DNA from: Sphaerosporella brunnea
Taxonomy: Eukaryota > Ascomycota > Pezizomycetes > Pezizales > Pyronemataceae
Direction: 5' to 3'
NCBI GenBank assembly: GCA_008704415.1
Contig: VXIS01000104.1
Span: 62,001-126,000, forward strand
Length of the DNA: 64,000 nt
Shown here: one piece after another, positions 20,687 to 30,616 of the stretch
Layout: each line of letters starts with the position of its first letter
How positions within the stretch are numbered: position 1 is the stretch's first letter
Notes under the pieces: generated by a model
Told to the model about the DNA's origin: nothing
Databases searched by the model: none
The model's input: only the letters and a program-made list of their open reading frames with translations
Position numbers and translations under genes: made by a program

Positions 20687-21929
20687 AATGTGAATATGAC
20701 ACTCCAGCTGCTGATAACGAACCAAACAAGGCCTCGATGCGTGATGCCTCAGATAGTAAAACATAGGATTCACTCAAATCGGCCTGGTCACGCGGAGGGA
20801 TTGGCAGACGGCCACGGTGTATTCTATCTATGGTACGGGCCGCCATAAGTCTATGGTTGGTCAGAAGCAGCCAGCCAGCTCCCGACTATTGGGAACACTG
20901 ATGGTTATGCCATAGCTTTGGATGGAAAAGTATGTCCTCAGTGTTTGTGATAGAGCGGCTTCGAAGTCAAACGAGTGCTCTCCGGTGAAGCGTGCGAGAA
21001 CCAGACCATTGGTATCAATATCGGGACAAATGGTCCTCGAACACCGTTTGTAACCAAAGTACCTGTCGGTGTGATATGATTTCGGTGAGATATGAGATCA
21101 CACCAAATCCTTATCTTAGCTTATCTAGCGCCCTCTTGATCTGGTGCGATTTCATATCTCACCGAAATCATATCACACCGACAGGTACTTGACGGCCGGC
21201 AGCAACTTCACAAGTGATATCGAGTGATACCATATGATTGCCTGCAATCGGCATCAATGGGGGCCAGTTGACCCAACAATGACCATCATCTTCAACATAA
21301 CCAACAATCGAAATGGAAAATAGCCCCATCCTCGAACCCGCCTCCTCGAGGGAGGACGAGGTGTACTAAGCCTATTATGCCGAAAGGGGGCGAGATGGTG
21401 GAGCTTGGATCTGGTGGAGGTGGATGAGGGACGATGAGGAGCTTCGCCGCCGCTGCTGCTACCACTATTATTACTGATACTACTACTGCAGCTGCAACGG
21501 GCCTAACCGCCTCCTGCAAGCGCTGTGGCGGTTGGGAGAAGGGAGGAGGGGGACAGGATTTATGATACGGGCTATGGATATTGCCAACTAGATCTGGATC
21601 AAAAGCTAGTGTTTTTAAGCGTTGGGCGTTGAAGCCCTCACTGCCAGCCCATGGTAAAGGCAATGTCAATATCCATTGACTGTTGTAAAGGCGTACTTTG
21701 ATCTATGGGAAGGATTTATCACCAAGGCATTGCTGTCAAAAGAATCCATGAGTTCTCCTCACAAGCAAATGCAAACAACTATGCGGACCCTATCCTACAC
21801 CGCTCTCCCATAAACTCCACCCTACCAAACTACACGAAGCGAAATCGAAGAGTAAAAAGTAGTAGTAAAAAAAAAAAAAGGTATCAAGAGAAGAAAAAAG
21901 AAAAAAGAAAATTCTCAAAGTATTGCGAC
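20687..21929. other. Gene-free stretch between transposon relics and next gene
   Basis: Apart from the 49-bp-arm foldback and the dispersed motif, there is a trinucleotide-rich patch (21450-21500) and an A-rich stretch (21860-21925) beside the 3' end of the next minus-strand gene. No coding frame supported. Confidence 0.5.
21057..21190. repeat. Foldback element, 49-bp arms
   Basis: Left arm 21057-21105 and right arm 21142-21190 are inverted copies with 2 mismatches in 49 bp, starting AAGTACCTGTCGGTGTGATA. The 36-bp loop is AT-rich. No target duplication is evident. MITE-like or the joined ends of an excised element. Thirty bases downstream lies a copy of the dispersed motif (21221-21230). 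Confidence 0.88.
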
Positions 21930-24900
21930 CTATGGTCCGAGATGGCTCCAGCTCCTCCCCTCCTCCATAGCTGCAGCTGCAGTAAGCGTAGGCGTGGGCG
22001 CTCCCCAGTCAACTTTGGTGGGCAGCAACGAAACCCCCACAAAGCTCTCAGGCACGAACGCCGCGACCGAGCACACCGAGTCCCTGACGGACGTGATTGA
22101 AGCCCGCATTCTGTCTGCGAGCGCGCCCGTGGAGCTGCTGGCCGAGGTGGCCGTGAGACTGCGGATCGTGTGCGTGCTGACGCTGGGGAGGGTTAGGAGG
22201 AGGCCGAAGATAGCGCAGACGGCTATGAGGAGGGGGGTCTTCCAGGAGAAGGAAGAGGGCGGAGGTGCTGGTCGATCTGAGGTGGGCAGATATGTAGGGA
22301 GCAGAGGGGCGGTGTCGACTTCGGAGAGAGAGGGCAGGTCTTCTATATCGGCGGGACTGCTGCTTGGGTGCGCGTCGTTCCTGAGCAGGGTCTCCTTTTC
22401 CTTTTCCTCGTCCTCAACTGAAGGCTCCTTCTCAAGCTGCGCCTGCTTGGCGGCTCCCTCGGGCTTCTGCTTTTCCGCTGCAGGGGAGGGCTCCTCCTCA
22501 GGCTCCGGTTCCGTTTTCTCCTCGATGCTCTCCTCCTCAATCTCTAGCTCAGGTTTTTCTGAAGGCTCCTCCTCGGCGGTTTCCACAGGCTTAGCGTCAA
22601 GCACCACCTCAGGAGCCCCCTCAAGATCCTCGGGCGCCTCAGGCTGCTGATTAGGCGTCTCTTGGGATTTCTCCTCAGGCGTTTTCTTGGGTGTCTCCTG
22701 AGATTTCGCTTTATTTTTGGCAATCAAGTCCGCCACCCACGCAGAAAACACACGCAGTTCACTCTCAGTCCTGGCCATCAGTTCCTCCCTCGACTTCTCC
22801 TGCTCCTCATACGTCGACTCCGGGCCTCCCGGTACCGACAGTGCCTTTCCACGCAATCCCTTCCTAGGAACACACAGATTGTCCGTCGATTCCCAGATAT
22901 CCTTGAGCGGAATCAGCGGGAGCGGAGGTTCTCTACCCTTAGCAATCGCCCTCTCTTTCTCTTCTAGCCATACAGCACGTTTCCTGTCAGCCTCTAGAGG
23001 GCCGAAATTTGGGATTGCCTGCGCAATTGTTATTTCTGGCACGTTGTCAGCGCGCGCTGAGGTGTCGGGTACGGGTCGTGGAGGCGGGGTGCAGGCACCG
23101 CCGCTGCTGCTGCTGCCCGAGTCGGGGGAAACGGTCGGCTGGTCGCCGTGGGGGTAGGGTGCCGTTTTTTTCGGCGGAGGGCTGAATATTGTTGGTGCTG
23201 CGGCCATGAGAGAAGCTTCTATGTCCAGGGTCGTGAGGTTAAGAGCGGCTTTTTTGTGTTTGGTGCGTTCAGTGTTGGAATTCAAGTTGGATGTTGCTGA
23301 TTCGGGCAGGGCAGAGGGTTCGTTTGAAACGGGCACTGCCACGGCTGCTGGACCCTTCTTGTCCGCCGCAACAGATTCGTCTTGAATCATGTCTGATCGA
23401 GATGCTTGTGCCTCCTTCTCCTCGTTAGAGCGGGTTCGTGCTTCCAGCCAGCTACCCAGCTCAGCCAGTTGCAACTCTGCCTCTTGCAGTAAATCATCCG
23501 ACGATTGCTCGCTGGGGTCTGCTTCTTCTGAAGCCACGTCTGGTTGAGATTCAGCTTCCACGAATGATAGCGGAAAGCTTTCGAGAGACTCGACGGCGGA
23601 CCCCTCTGAGACGACAGACTCCGACTTCTGGGGTTCTGAATGCTCAATCGCTATTTCGCTCAAAGATTCCTCGTGGGCCGACTCCTCCGACTTCGCATCG
23701 AGTGCCTGCTGGTCTCCTTGAAACGGCGCTATTTCCGCCGCAACTTGAACCTCGGAGGGTTCTGTAATTGACTCTTCAGGCGGCTGCTCTTCCACAGCCG
23801 CAGCATTATCAATCTCGGGGGTGTCAATGCCCTTGTCAGTGGGCGGATGTTTGATGGAAATCTCTAAGTCCGTTGACAAAGCCGTCCCGGTGGGCTCTGA
23901 AATGGGTTCCGGGGGTTGATTTATATCCACCGCTGCCAACTCAATGTTGGGCTCAGCTCCCAAAGGGATTTTGGCAGCTTTGTTGTCGGGCTCTGTGATA
24001 TCTAGATGGAATTCCGGGTACAATTCTGCCACTTGCCTCGTCCCAGGTTGTCCCACTTCTTCTTCTTCCTCCTCCTCCTCCATCAACGCCGGCAATGTCC
24101 CATCCATAAAATCAGCGTTGTCCCCCTCCGCAAAATCATCAGAAAATGGATTCTCAAGCTCCGCCAGTCCCTCCAGTCCCTCCAGTTCAACCGGCGACTC
24201 CGGCCGCAAAGGCGCCGGCGGCACAGCGGTAGGCGTGATCTTGATCGACGGCAAATCCGGCACAGGGGACGGCGGCGGGGAAGGAAGCTGAGTAGCAGCA
24301 GCTGTAGCCGGCTCAATATCAACAAATTTGTCAACGACGGGCGAAGATTCCGGAAGCGTAAAGCCCTCCTCTATAGAAAACGCCGCCTCATTTTCTCTAG
24401 CCAAGTACTCCAATTTCTCCTCGTCCGGAGCTCCAGGGAGAGACAGTGGGAGCGCAGTTTCGGGCCATTTACTCTTTTCGTCGGAAGTTGGTATCAGCAA
24501 AATTTCCTTTTCAAACTTCTTTAGAAACGCGTTCGGGATTTTTCCAACCTTTGGGGGGTCTGGCACTACTGATGAGCGCTTTCTACCCGCCGGTAGAGAG
24601 GGCGGGTGGGTTGTGGGAATCCTGGGCGGCAGTGGCCCACAGGTGGGCGACGGAGGTGTTGGTGGGACGTTCCTGACATTCCGAGATGGATGGAACGGGA
24701 AAGACGGAGACCGCGGGGAAGAAGAAGTCGACGAAGGGCGTAGAGGGAGCGAGTGCCGTCGGGAAGAGTAGTCATATCCACCGCTCCAAGTTGATCCAGC
24801 ATCACTTCCGGGGGACGGAGATCGAGAGCCGGAGGAAAACGAAAGCGGCGAGGGGGACCGGGCGGGGTTATATGGATTCAATGAGATCCTTTTGCGCGTG

Positions 24901-25310
24901 GGGATGGGCGGGAGATTACTAGGCGTTGGAATCCGGGAATCACCCCACCCGGAAGGCCCCAATATTAACGAAGCTGGCCGGCGCCGATTAGAGCCCCGGC
25001 CTTGCGGTGATGGTGTGAAACGAAAGTTTGGGTCAAGAATGGGGATACGGGAAGGACTGGCGCCACGGGGCTCGGCGCTCACAGGCAGTTCGATATCGGA
25101 ATGTAACCGCCAGCGAGAGCTTGGGTTCGAAGCTGCAGAGGAAGGCCGGTATTGCACCGGTGATGGCGTGCGGAAAGATCTATGGTGATGCCGGCCGGTG
25201 GGTAAGCTCGGAGTGGGCGAGCGAGTCTCATCCCTCACCGGAATGCCGCTCAGGCGTCTGTTCGACATGGCCGAGCTGCTCCTGCGGGGATTTTGTTTTT
25301 CATCTTTCAA
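21930..25310 (-). CDS. Large low-complexity protein with C-terminal membrane segment
   Basis: Single uninterrupted frame of 1126 residues; family not recognised. The first ~300 residues are rich in Ser, Pro and Arg with repeated SPTPS/RSPSP-type motifs, many being possible proline-directed phosphosites. The middle (about 300-900) is acidic and disordered, with Glu runs. Around 950-1000 are repeated EEE/PE-rich segments. A single hydrophobic segment, TPLLIAVCAIFGLLLTLPSV, lies at about residues 1025-1044, leaving a ~80-residue tail. This suggests a membrane protein anchored near its C-terminus with a long cytosolic or nucleoplasmic disordered part, perhaps ER or nuclear envelope (inference). 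The start is the first Met; MSNRRLSGIPVRDE (14 codons later) is also possible. Confidence 0.78.
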   Translation of the reverse strand: MKDEKQNPRRSSSAMSNRRLSGIPVRDETRSPTPSLPTGRHHHRSFRTPSPVQYRPSSAASNPSSRWRLHSDIELPVSAEPRGASPSRIPILDPNFRFTPSPQGRGSNRRRPASLILGPSGWGDSRIPTPSNLPPIPTRKRISLNPYNPARSPSPLSFSSGSRSPSPGSDAGSTWSGGYDYSSRRHSLPLRPSSTSSSPRSPSFPFHPSRNVRNVPPTPPSPTCGPLPPRIPTTHPPSLPAGRKRSSVVPDPPKVGKIPNAFLKKFEKEILLIPTSDEKSKWPETALPLSLPGAPDEEKLEYLARENEAAFSIEEGFTLPESSPVVDKFVDIEPATAAATQLPSPPPSPVPDLPSIKITPTAVPPAPLRPESPVELEGLEGLAELENPFSDDFAEGDNADFMDGTLPALMEEEEEEEEVGQPGTRQVAELYPEFHLDITEPDNKAAKIPLGAEPNIELAAVDINQPPEPISEPTGTALSTDLEISIKHPPTDKGIDTPEIDNAAAVEEQPPEESITEPSEVQVAAEIAPFQGDQQALDAKSEESAHEESLSEIAIEHSEPQKSESVVSEGSAVESLESFPLSFVEAESQPDVASEEADPSEQSSDDLLQEAELQLAELGSWLEARTRSNEEKEAQASRSDMIQDESVAADKKGPAAVAVPVSNEPSALPESATSNLNSNTERTKHKKAALNLTTLDIEASLMAAAPTIFSPPPKKTAPYPHGDQPTVSPDSGSSSSGGACTPPPRPVPDTSARADNVPEITIAQAIPNFGPLEADRKRAVWLEEKERAIAKGREPPLPLIPLKDIWESTDNLCVPRKGLRGKALSVPGGPESTYEEQEKSREELMARTESELRVFSAWVADLIAKNKAKSQETPKKTPEEKSQETPNQQPEAPEDLEGAPEVVLDAKPVETAEEEPSEKPELEIEEESIEEKTEPEPEEEPSPAAEKQKPEGAAKQAQLEKEPSVEDEEKEKETLLRNDAHPSSSPADIEDLPSLSEVDTAPLLPTYLPTSDRPAPPPSSFSWKTPLLIAVCAIFGLLLTLPSVSTHTIRSLTATSASSSTGALADRMRASITSVRDSVCSVAAFVPESFVGVSLLPTKVDWGAPTPTLTAAAAMEEGRSWSHLGP

Positions 25311-26224
25311 GATGTTAGCTAAAACTGAGCTAATAAGGGGAAGAAGAAGGGGGATCTTGACTGTTTTCTCCAGCGGGCATGTTGGCCATTGCTGGCGCTT
25401 TTTTGTAGTTTTGTTGTTGATTGTAGACGGAATGAAATTATATGTGCTTCGAAGTGAATGTGTGTGTGTGTGTGTGTGTGTGTGTCTGTGACCCTGAGGG
25501 GATATATCTGCTGGCTACCGGCCCCAACTTGACATGCTGTCGCGGTACATACAGAGCTACAAGTTGGATAGAACCTCTAGGCCTAGGTATATTCCCGATC
25601 TCTATCTCCAGCTGCTTCCAAACAGTAGTAGTAGTGACAGTAGTAGACCTGCGCCTGCCAACGTTTGTTTTGTTTGTTTGCCCTACGTACCCAACTTTTC
25701 TTCAAAAACCCATCTCAGCAGTTAAACCAAACGGTAACGACAGAATAAACGTGATGTAGCAAAACAAGAGACGACGCCTTGCGACGTGGGGTGACGACGC
25801 GCCCCCTATATATATGTCTGGAAATTGAAATTGCGCTCGATCGACGGGGCGGCCCGAGCACCAACAAAAAACCACCGAAGCCTCCTTTCGGTAAATACAA
25901 ACGTTTAAACTTGCAGTGCTGGCTCTTCCCCCACGGAATTTCGGCCCTTGGAAATATTGTCCCCCCCTTACCCTTACCCCTCCTTCCCCCTCCCCCCTTT
26001 GTGGGCTGCTGTGCCCTGAGCTCGGCTTGCTTAACATGGTGAGGACGGTGGATCAGGGGCGAGCGACGATGAGTGATCCGCCGATCGGAACATCGATTTT
26101 CCGCCTGCACGTGCCCCGTCAGGGTAAGGTAAGGATCTCTTTCTTGCAGCGTTGGTAACACCAACATTTTTCCCACCTCACCCCTCGCAGCAGCAACAAC
26201 ATCATCATCATCACCGCCAAAAGC
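25311..26224. other. Divergent intergenic region with GT microsatellite
   Basis: About 900 bp between the large minus-strand gene and the plus-strand membrane protein gene, containing a GT dinucleotide tract and C-rich patches (25960-26000). No gene seen. Confidence 0.5.
25461..25484. repeat. GT dinucleotide microsatellite
   Basis: About 12 uninterrupted GT units in the upstream region of the large minus-strand gene. Confidence 0.9.
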
Positions 26225-26851
26225 ATGCCGCGGCCGACTCTGCGGCGTTTCCTCCAGCTGAGCCTAGCAGCCGGAGGCGTCCGTAACAACTCCACGGCGC
26301 GCCTCGCAAAGCCAACCAAATTCGCGCCGCCCTCGCACCCGCCGCGGCGGATCGACCCCATCAACTACCCCGGCCCGCCCGTCAGCAGCCCCCCCGGCAA
26401 ACACTACCCCGAGACCATGCCGTCGCCGGACACGTGGACGTACTGGGCGCTCACGTCGCGGCAGCTGCATTTCTATCTCTCGCTTGGCATCCTGTTCGTG
26501 TTGGCGGGCACCGTGTCCGTGTCGAATTTTTTGAACACGAATGAGTATGGACGGCAGGTCCAGTGGGATTGGCATAGCCCCGGAGAGTCTCTGAGGAGCT
26601 TTGGGAAAATGTGGAAGGCCAGTGTGGAGGCCGAGTCGAAGCGCGTTGCCGAGGCGAGGAAGAGGCTTGTGGAGGATGTGGAGAAGAGGGGAGAGTATAG
26701 ACGTGCGCATGGATTGGAGAAGGCGGGTGAGGAGGGCGGATTCGGCGATTGGGCGGTTCGGGACAAGGATATGCGCGAGCATGGGAAGCAGGTGTTGGTG
26801 GAGCAAGTGTTGGCGGAGCAGACGGCGAAGGCGGAGGCTGAGAAGCGATAG
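26225..26851 (+). CDS. Small single-pass protein, probably mitochondrial
   Basis: Single exon, 208 residues. The N-terminus (MPRPTLRRFLQLSLAAGGVRNNSTARLAK, first 20 residues Arg-rich and free of acidic residues) looks like a mitochondrial presequence. A Pro-rich stretch follows, then one membrane segment at about residues 82-102 (HFYLSLGILFVLAGTVSV). The rest is a long charged, helical C-terminal domain (EAESKRVAEARKRLVEDVEK) ending in Ala/Glu/Lys repeats. A mitochondrial inner-membrane protein is the best guess; family not recognised. It converges on the 26921-27438 gene with only 69 bp between stops. Confidence 0.72.
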   Translation: MPRPTLRRFLQLSLAAGGVRNNSTARLAKPTKFAPPSHPPRRIDPINYPGPPVSSPPGKHYPETMPSPDTWTYWALTSRQLHFYLSLGILFVLAGTVSVSNFLNTNEYGRQVQWDWHSPGESLRSFGKMWKASVEAESKRVAEARKRLVEDVEKRGEYRRAHGLEKAGEEGGFGDWAVRDKDMREHGKQVLVEQVLAEQTAKAEAEKR

Positions 26852-26920
26852 AGATCGAGGTCAGAGAAAAAGAGGTGGTGTACTATTATTGTACGATGAT
26901 GTATTGTACAAGACGAGCTT

Positions 26921-27438
26921 TCAAATCTCCCCCATTTCCAGCCCTCTGAGCGCAACATCCAGCTCTACCTCGCGATGCCTCTCCTCCTCCTTTACTAAAA
27001 TCATCACCAGCTGCCAGCCCATGCGCGCCTGTAGCAGCGCTCTATCAGCCTGGGCCTTCCCCAGCTCCCTCCTAGTATCATCCCACTCCTCATGAATCCA
27101 CGCCAACAAGCGCAGCCAGAATGTGCACGCATAAAAGTGGACAAGCATCCCGAGGACATAAGGGTAGACAACCAGCGGGTCTTGCGGGTACACCTTCCAG
27201 AAAAGAATCTGGAACGACGGAATGACGCAGCGGTGCAGCCAGAGGCGGTGTTTGTCCTCGGAGAAGAAGCGCTGCCCGACGATGCTGAGAGGAATGCACA
27301 GCGGCAGGCGGAGGAGGATTGAGCTCGGAACTGCCCAGATGAAGGCTAACACCTGCAGTAGCTTCAGCCATGTTAGAGACTTAGAGTGGCGACGTTACAA
27401 GGCGGGCGGGTACGAACGAGGAATATGGCCGCCCTCAT
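26921..27438 (-). CDS. Small multi-pass membrane protein, unknown
   Basis: Exons complement(26921..27352, 27418..27438), about 150 residues. The first exon encodes only MRAAIFL; a GTTCGT donor, branch-like CTCTAAC and CTGCAG acceptor bound a 65-bp intron, and frame continues into VLAFIWAVPSSILLRLPLCIP. Without this intron there is no ATG for the main frame. Two or three hydrophobic stretches (VLAFIWAVPSSILL, VIPSFQILFWKV, YPYVLGMLVHFYACTFWLRLL) are followed by a charged helical tail. Family not recognised. Confidence 0.6.
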
Positions 27439-28242
27439 GGTGGTTGGTGGTGCTCTCAGTTATGGTGATGGTGATGGGTTCATGTATTATAGATCAGCCG
27501 AGGTGGGAGAGGTAGGGTGTGGGTTGGGGAGAGAGGCTTTGGTGGACAATGTTAACCTGATATTCGCCTCTGTACCTGCGTATAGTATTCCCCCTGATCT
27601 CGTAAACTTTAACAAAAAAGTCTGGTTCACGAGATCATATTCCCCCCCGCACCTTTTGCGTGAATGTAACGGCATATCACCATTACCAACATCTTTAAAC
27701 CCCTCAGGAAAGCATTGAGACGGCTCTCATAGTCTCGTGCTGCGGACGTATACTGGGTGTAGACTTGTTGGGATGCTGTTCTCTCCCTATCACTCGCGGA
27801 CTGAAGCTACTCGCTCAGCATATGTTGAGATACTATAAACCTAGGAGACTGTACTCGGTTAATGGGCATACGTGGTATGCAGAAATCAAGTAGGACTTTA
27901 GAGTGGTAAATATGTAGATTCGAAGTGGACCCTCTAGTTCGTCAAGGCCTCGACCTCAGCTGGAGGCTTATCACGAGACAAATACACGAACACGACGCAA
28001 ATTTCCCCACGGCAAAGGCGAGGAACAGACAAAGAACAGACAAATTTGGTAGTATGCCGTTGTAGAAAAAGGAAAACGAGAAAGTAGACATGCTAGTCAG
28101 GTCATCACTCCTGAAAGCATGGAAACAGAAAACACAACAAGCAGAACCAACAATACGCTCACCGCTGAAAGCGCCTGTACGCCGAAATTTTCCCACAGAT
28201 TGTTTCCGTCAACAGACGAAGATGAGACGTTGAGGTGATGAC
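27439..28242. other. Intergenic, no gene seen
   Basis: About 800 bp between two minus-strand genes. Neither strand shows a frame with coding character. The part next to 28242 is probably 3' UTR of the Stc1-domain gene. Confidence 0.5.
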
Positions 28243-29220
28243 TTAGTCAAAGTAGTCCTCGTCATCATCATCATCATCAGAATCGACTCCCTTGGGCTTC
28301 TTCTGCTGCTTCTTGATGGCATCGCGGCGGTTGGTGAGGTTGCGAGCGTAGGCGCTCCACTCGTCAGTCTCAGTGTGGTGTCCCCACTTGGTCTCCTGAC
28401 CCTTGGGAACCTTCTCGACCTTGGCCCAGCCGGTGTCCTTGACTCCAGAACCTCCCCAGCTACTGGAGCCGTAAGCCGAGCCGGCGGCGCCACCATGGAC
28501 AGAGCCACGGATGGTGTCAGTACCGACGGAAGGCAGGTGCATGGGCGCGCGGGGCATGCGGCCGGCGGAGGAGACAATCTCCCACTCATGCTCGGGATCT
28601 ATAGAAGGATGGAGGTAGGTCACGCCCTGAGCAGAAGGAACGGGGACGTTCTCGTCGGGGAACATGGCATCTGGAGTTGACTTGATGACGAGAGCCTTGC
28701 GGACCTTCTGGCCCTTGGAACGCTTGGTGGTGGCCTGAGTTCCATCGTCATCGTCGGGGTCATCGAAATCACCCTCCTAGTTATACTTTCATCAGTCACT
28801 GTTTGCGCAATTGCTCAAAGGATGTACTTACACCGTCGTCCTCGGACTCGCTGTACTCGTCGCTGTCTACGGGGTCGACGTCCGGCTCGGCGTCGAGGTG
28901 CATGCGAACGCATTTAATGCACCTGGCGATATCGGGGTTCTTGCGCTGGTTCTTGGCGAAGTACGTAAGGCCCTTTGTTTTGGAGCAGACGCAGCAGGTG
29001 AGCTCGGTGACTTGCTGAGGGGTACAGGTCTTGCAAGTAGTCTTCGGGTCAGTCAAACAACGACCGGCAGGAGCGTAGGCTAGATCGTCAGCTAAAAGTT
29101 GCACACAACCCAAGAAGCGGGTGACTTACGGTTGTGGATGGTGTCCTTGAACTTCTGAATCTGACGCTTAGCATACTGCGAGTGAGGTTTCGCCTTCTTG
29201 CAGATATGGCAGATGATCAT
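28243..29220 (-). CDS. Stc1-domain zinc-binding protein
   Basis: Exons complement(28243..28776, 28832..29079, 29130..29220), 290 residues. The N-terminal half is an Stc1 domain: MIICHICKKAKPHSQYAKRQ then QKFKDTIHN, CKTC, ELTCCVCSKTKGLTYFAKNQ and RCIKCVRMHLDAE. The CxxC pairs form tandem zinc sites. In Schizosaccharomyces pombe Stc1 bridges the RNAi effector complex (RITS) and the histone H3K9 methyltransferase complex; many filamentous fungi carry related proteins whose role is less clear. After the domain come acidic stretches (SDEYSESEDD and DPDDDDG), a region with GAAGSAYGSSSWGGSG and WSAYARNLTNRRDAIKKQQKK, and an acidic DDDDDDEDYFD terminus. The long C-terminal part is not found in short Stc1, so orthology is likely but function inferred. 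Confidence 0.85.
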
Positions 29221-29953
29221 AGTGGGAACTCCACCACTTCATCTCGGTTAGCCAAAAACATCACCAAACTTACTTGGTGATGCGCATACCTGTTCTTAAC
29301 GGTAGCTTCACTCCTGTTGTCGCGTTGGTTGACCAGGTTCCTGCCAACAGCAGGAGTACGAGGCGGAGGCATGGCTTGATGTAGTGGTAAACTACGCAGC
29401 GATGGTCTGCTTCGTGGATGGGGGGGGGGGAGGTGGTGTTGTTGGCGATGATGGTTGTTGTTGTTGTCGTTGTCGTTGTTGTTGTTGTTATTCCGGCGTT
29501 AGTGGGGGGATGTTGGTGGGGGGGAGGGGTTTGACTGCTTGCAAGCAGGCAGTTGTTGTTTTCATTGTGCACGAGGAAGACGCGTCGCCGTGGTAGCTCT
29601 GCCCCGCGTAACCAATATGATATTGAAGCGCGGCAGAGACAATACTTGTTATTGCACACAGTTTGCAATACCAGAAGGATCTGCAAGCCTTGGAATACAT
29701 TTTGACTATGGGGTACATTAGGTATACATGTATAATAGCTGGCTAAGCAGCGCCTTCCGACTGTAATTGCATCTACGCTTTTCATTCCGCTGCCCGCGGC
29801 CACGCCATCGCTATCCTTCCAAAGCTACATGTATCCGTGGCCCGTGTGGTGAGGCGAACGGGTTGGTGAGGTGGAGGTTAGTTGATTAGGAGGAAGCGAG
29901 TCGAGGTCTATCTACGTCCCAGCACCCCTCCTCACTCGCACCTATGCACTAGT
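29221..29953. other. Upstream region of Stc1 gene with GTT repeats
   Basis: About 730 bp. Holds a GTT/GTC trinucleotide array (about 29454-29492) and G runs. Open frames across the trinucleotide array are low complexity and not supported as genes. Confidence 0.5.
29454..29492. repeat. GTT-rich trinucleotide microsatellite
   Basis: Roughly 13 GTT units with GTC interruptions upstream of the Stc1-domain gene. Confidence 0.85.
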
Positions 29954-30091
29954 ACAACCCTATACCGTAGAGCTTCGGCACTAAGGCAATGTGGCAAAGT
30001 CACTGCGCTCTGTGGAGAAGCCACTCAGCCTCATGGCAAAGTCACTTAGCCACATTGCCTTAGTACCGAATCTCTACGGTATGCAACCCTA
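29954..30091. mobile_element. MITE-like foldback with 43-bp arms and 8-bp duplication
   Basis: Arms 29962-30004 and 30040-30082 are inverted copies with 4 mismatches in 43 (outer end ATACCGTAGAG, inner part ACTAAGGCAATGTGGC). The identical octamer CAACCCTA lies at 29955-29962 and 30084-30091, at the outer edges, within a base or two of the arm ends. An 8-bp duplication plus short inverted ends fits a hAT-type MITE. It has no coding capacity. Confidence 0.82.
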
Positions 30092-30108
30092 CAGCCCGCT
30101 TCTGGAGA

Positions 30109-30179
30109 TAGAGGCGTGCAGACACCTTTTGGTGGTCCGTCACCGGTGTGTGATCGTCACCGGTGTCTGCACGCCTCTA
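30109..30179. repeat. 71-bp perfect-arm hairpin
   Basis: Arms 30109-30126 (TAGAGGCGTGCAGACACC) and 30162-30179 are exact inverted copies of 18 bp. The 35-bp loop contains CACCGGTG twice. It lies 18 bp beyond the neighbouring MITE. Strong stem as RNA or cruciform; origin unknown. Confidence 0.88.
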
Positions 30180-30616
30180 CATACTTTATAGAGTAGAAGG
30201 AGCAATTGAAAGGTCTACAATGCCCCCATAGTTATGCCCATCTTCACGGCTAAACCACATAACCGGATTGCCAAAATGGAGAGAAATTTCTTAAAAAGGC
30301 AGGGAAATTTGGACGGAATTTGCGCGGTTATATTTGATCGAGGGAAATCATTTCTTGCGGCGCCAGAGCGAATTCATAAAATAAAACGCGGTATTCCACA
30401 GCACTTCCGGGCTTTGGATTGAGGGTCTATGGAGCTTGGATTGCCCTCCGCAGTTTGAAGCAGGTAAAAAATGGGTCGTCGTACTCTGAACACAAACCTC
30501 TGCTTGTAGACGTTGTGGCCTGCAATATCGGGCGATATGCCAACTCCAAAATGGAGTATTGTATTGTACAAGTACATCATTTACTGTACAAAGCCGTCAA
30601 AGCCCTTCACCATCCC
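30180..30616. other. Intergenic, no gene seen
   Basis: About 440 bp between the hairpin and the 3' end of the SDHAF4 gene. No coding frame with a recognisable motif. Confidence 0.5.

Noticed and set aside
21292..21669. Possible third copy of the acidic protein family
   Set aside because: Trinucleotide runs look similar to the Thr-rich ends of copies A and B, but neither conserved motif block is present in any frame.
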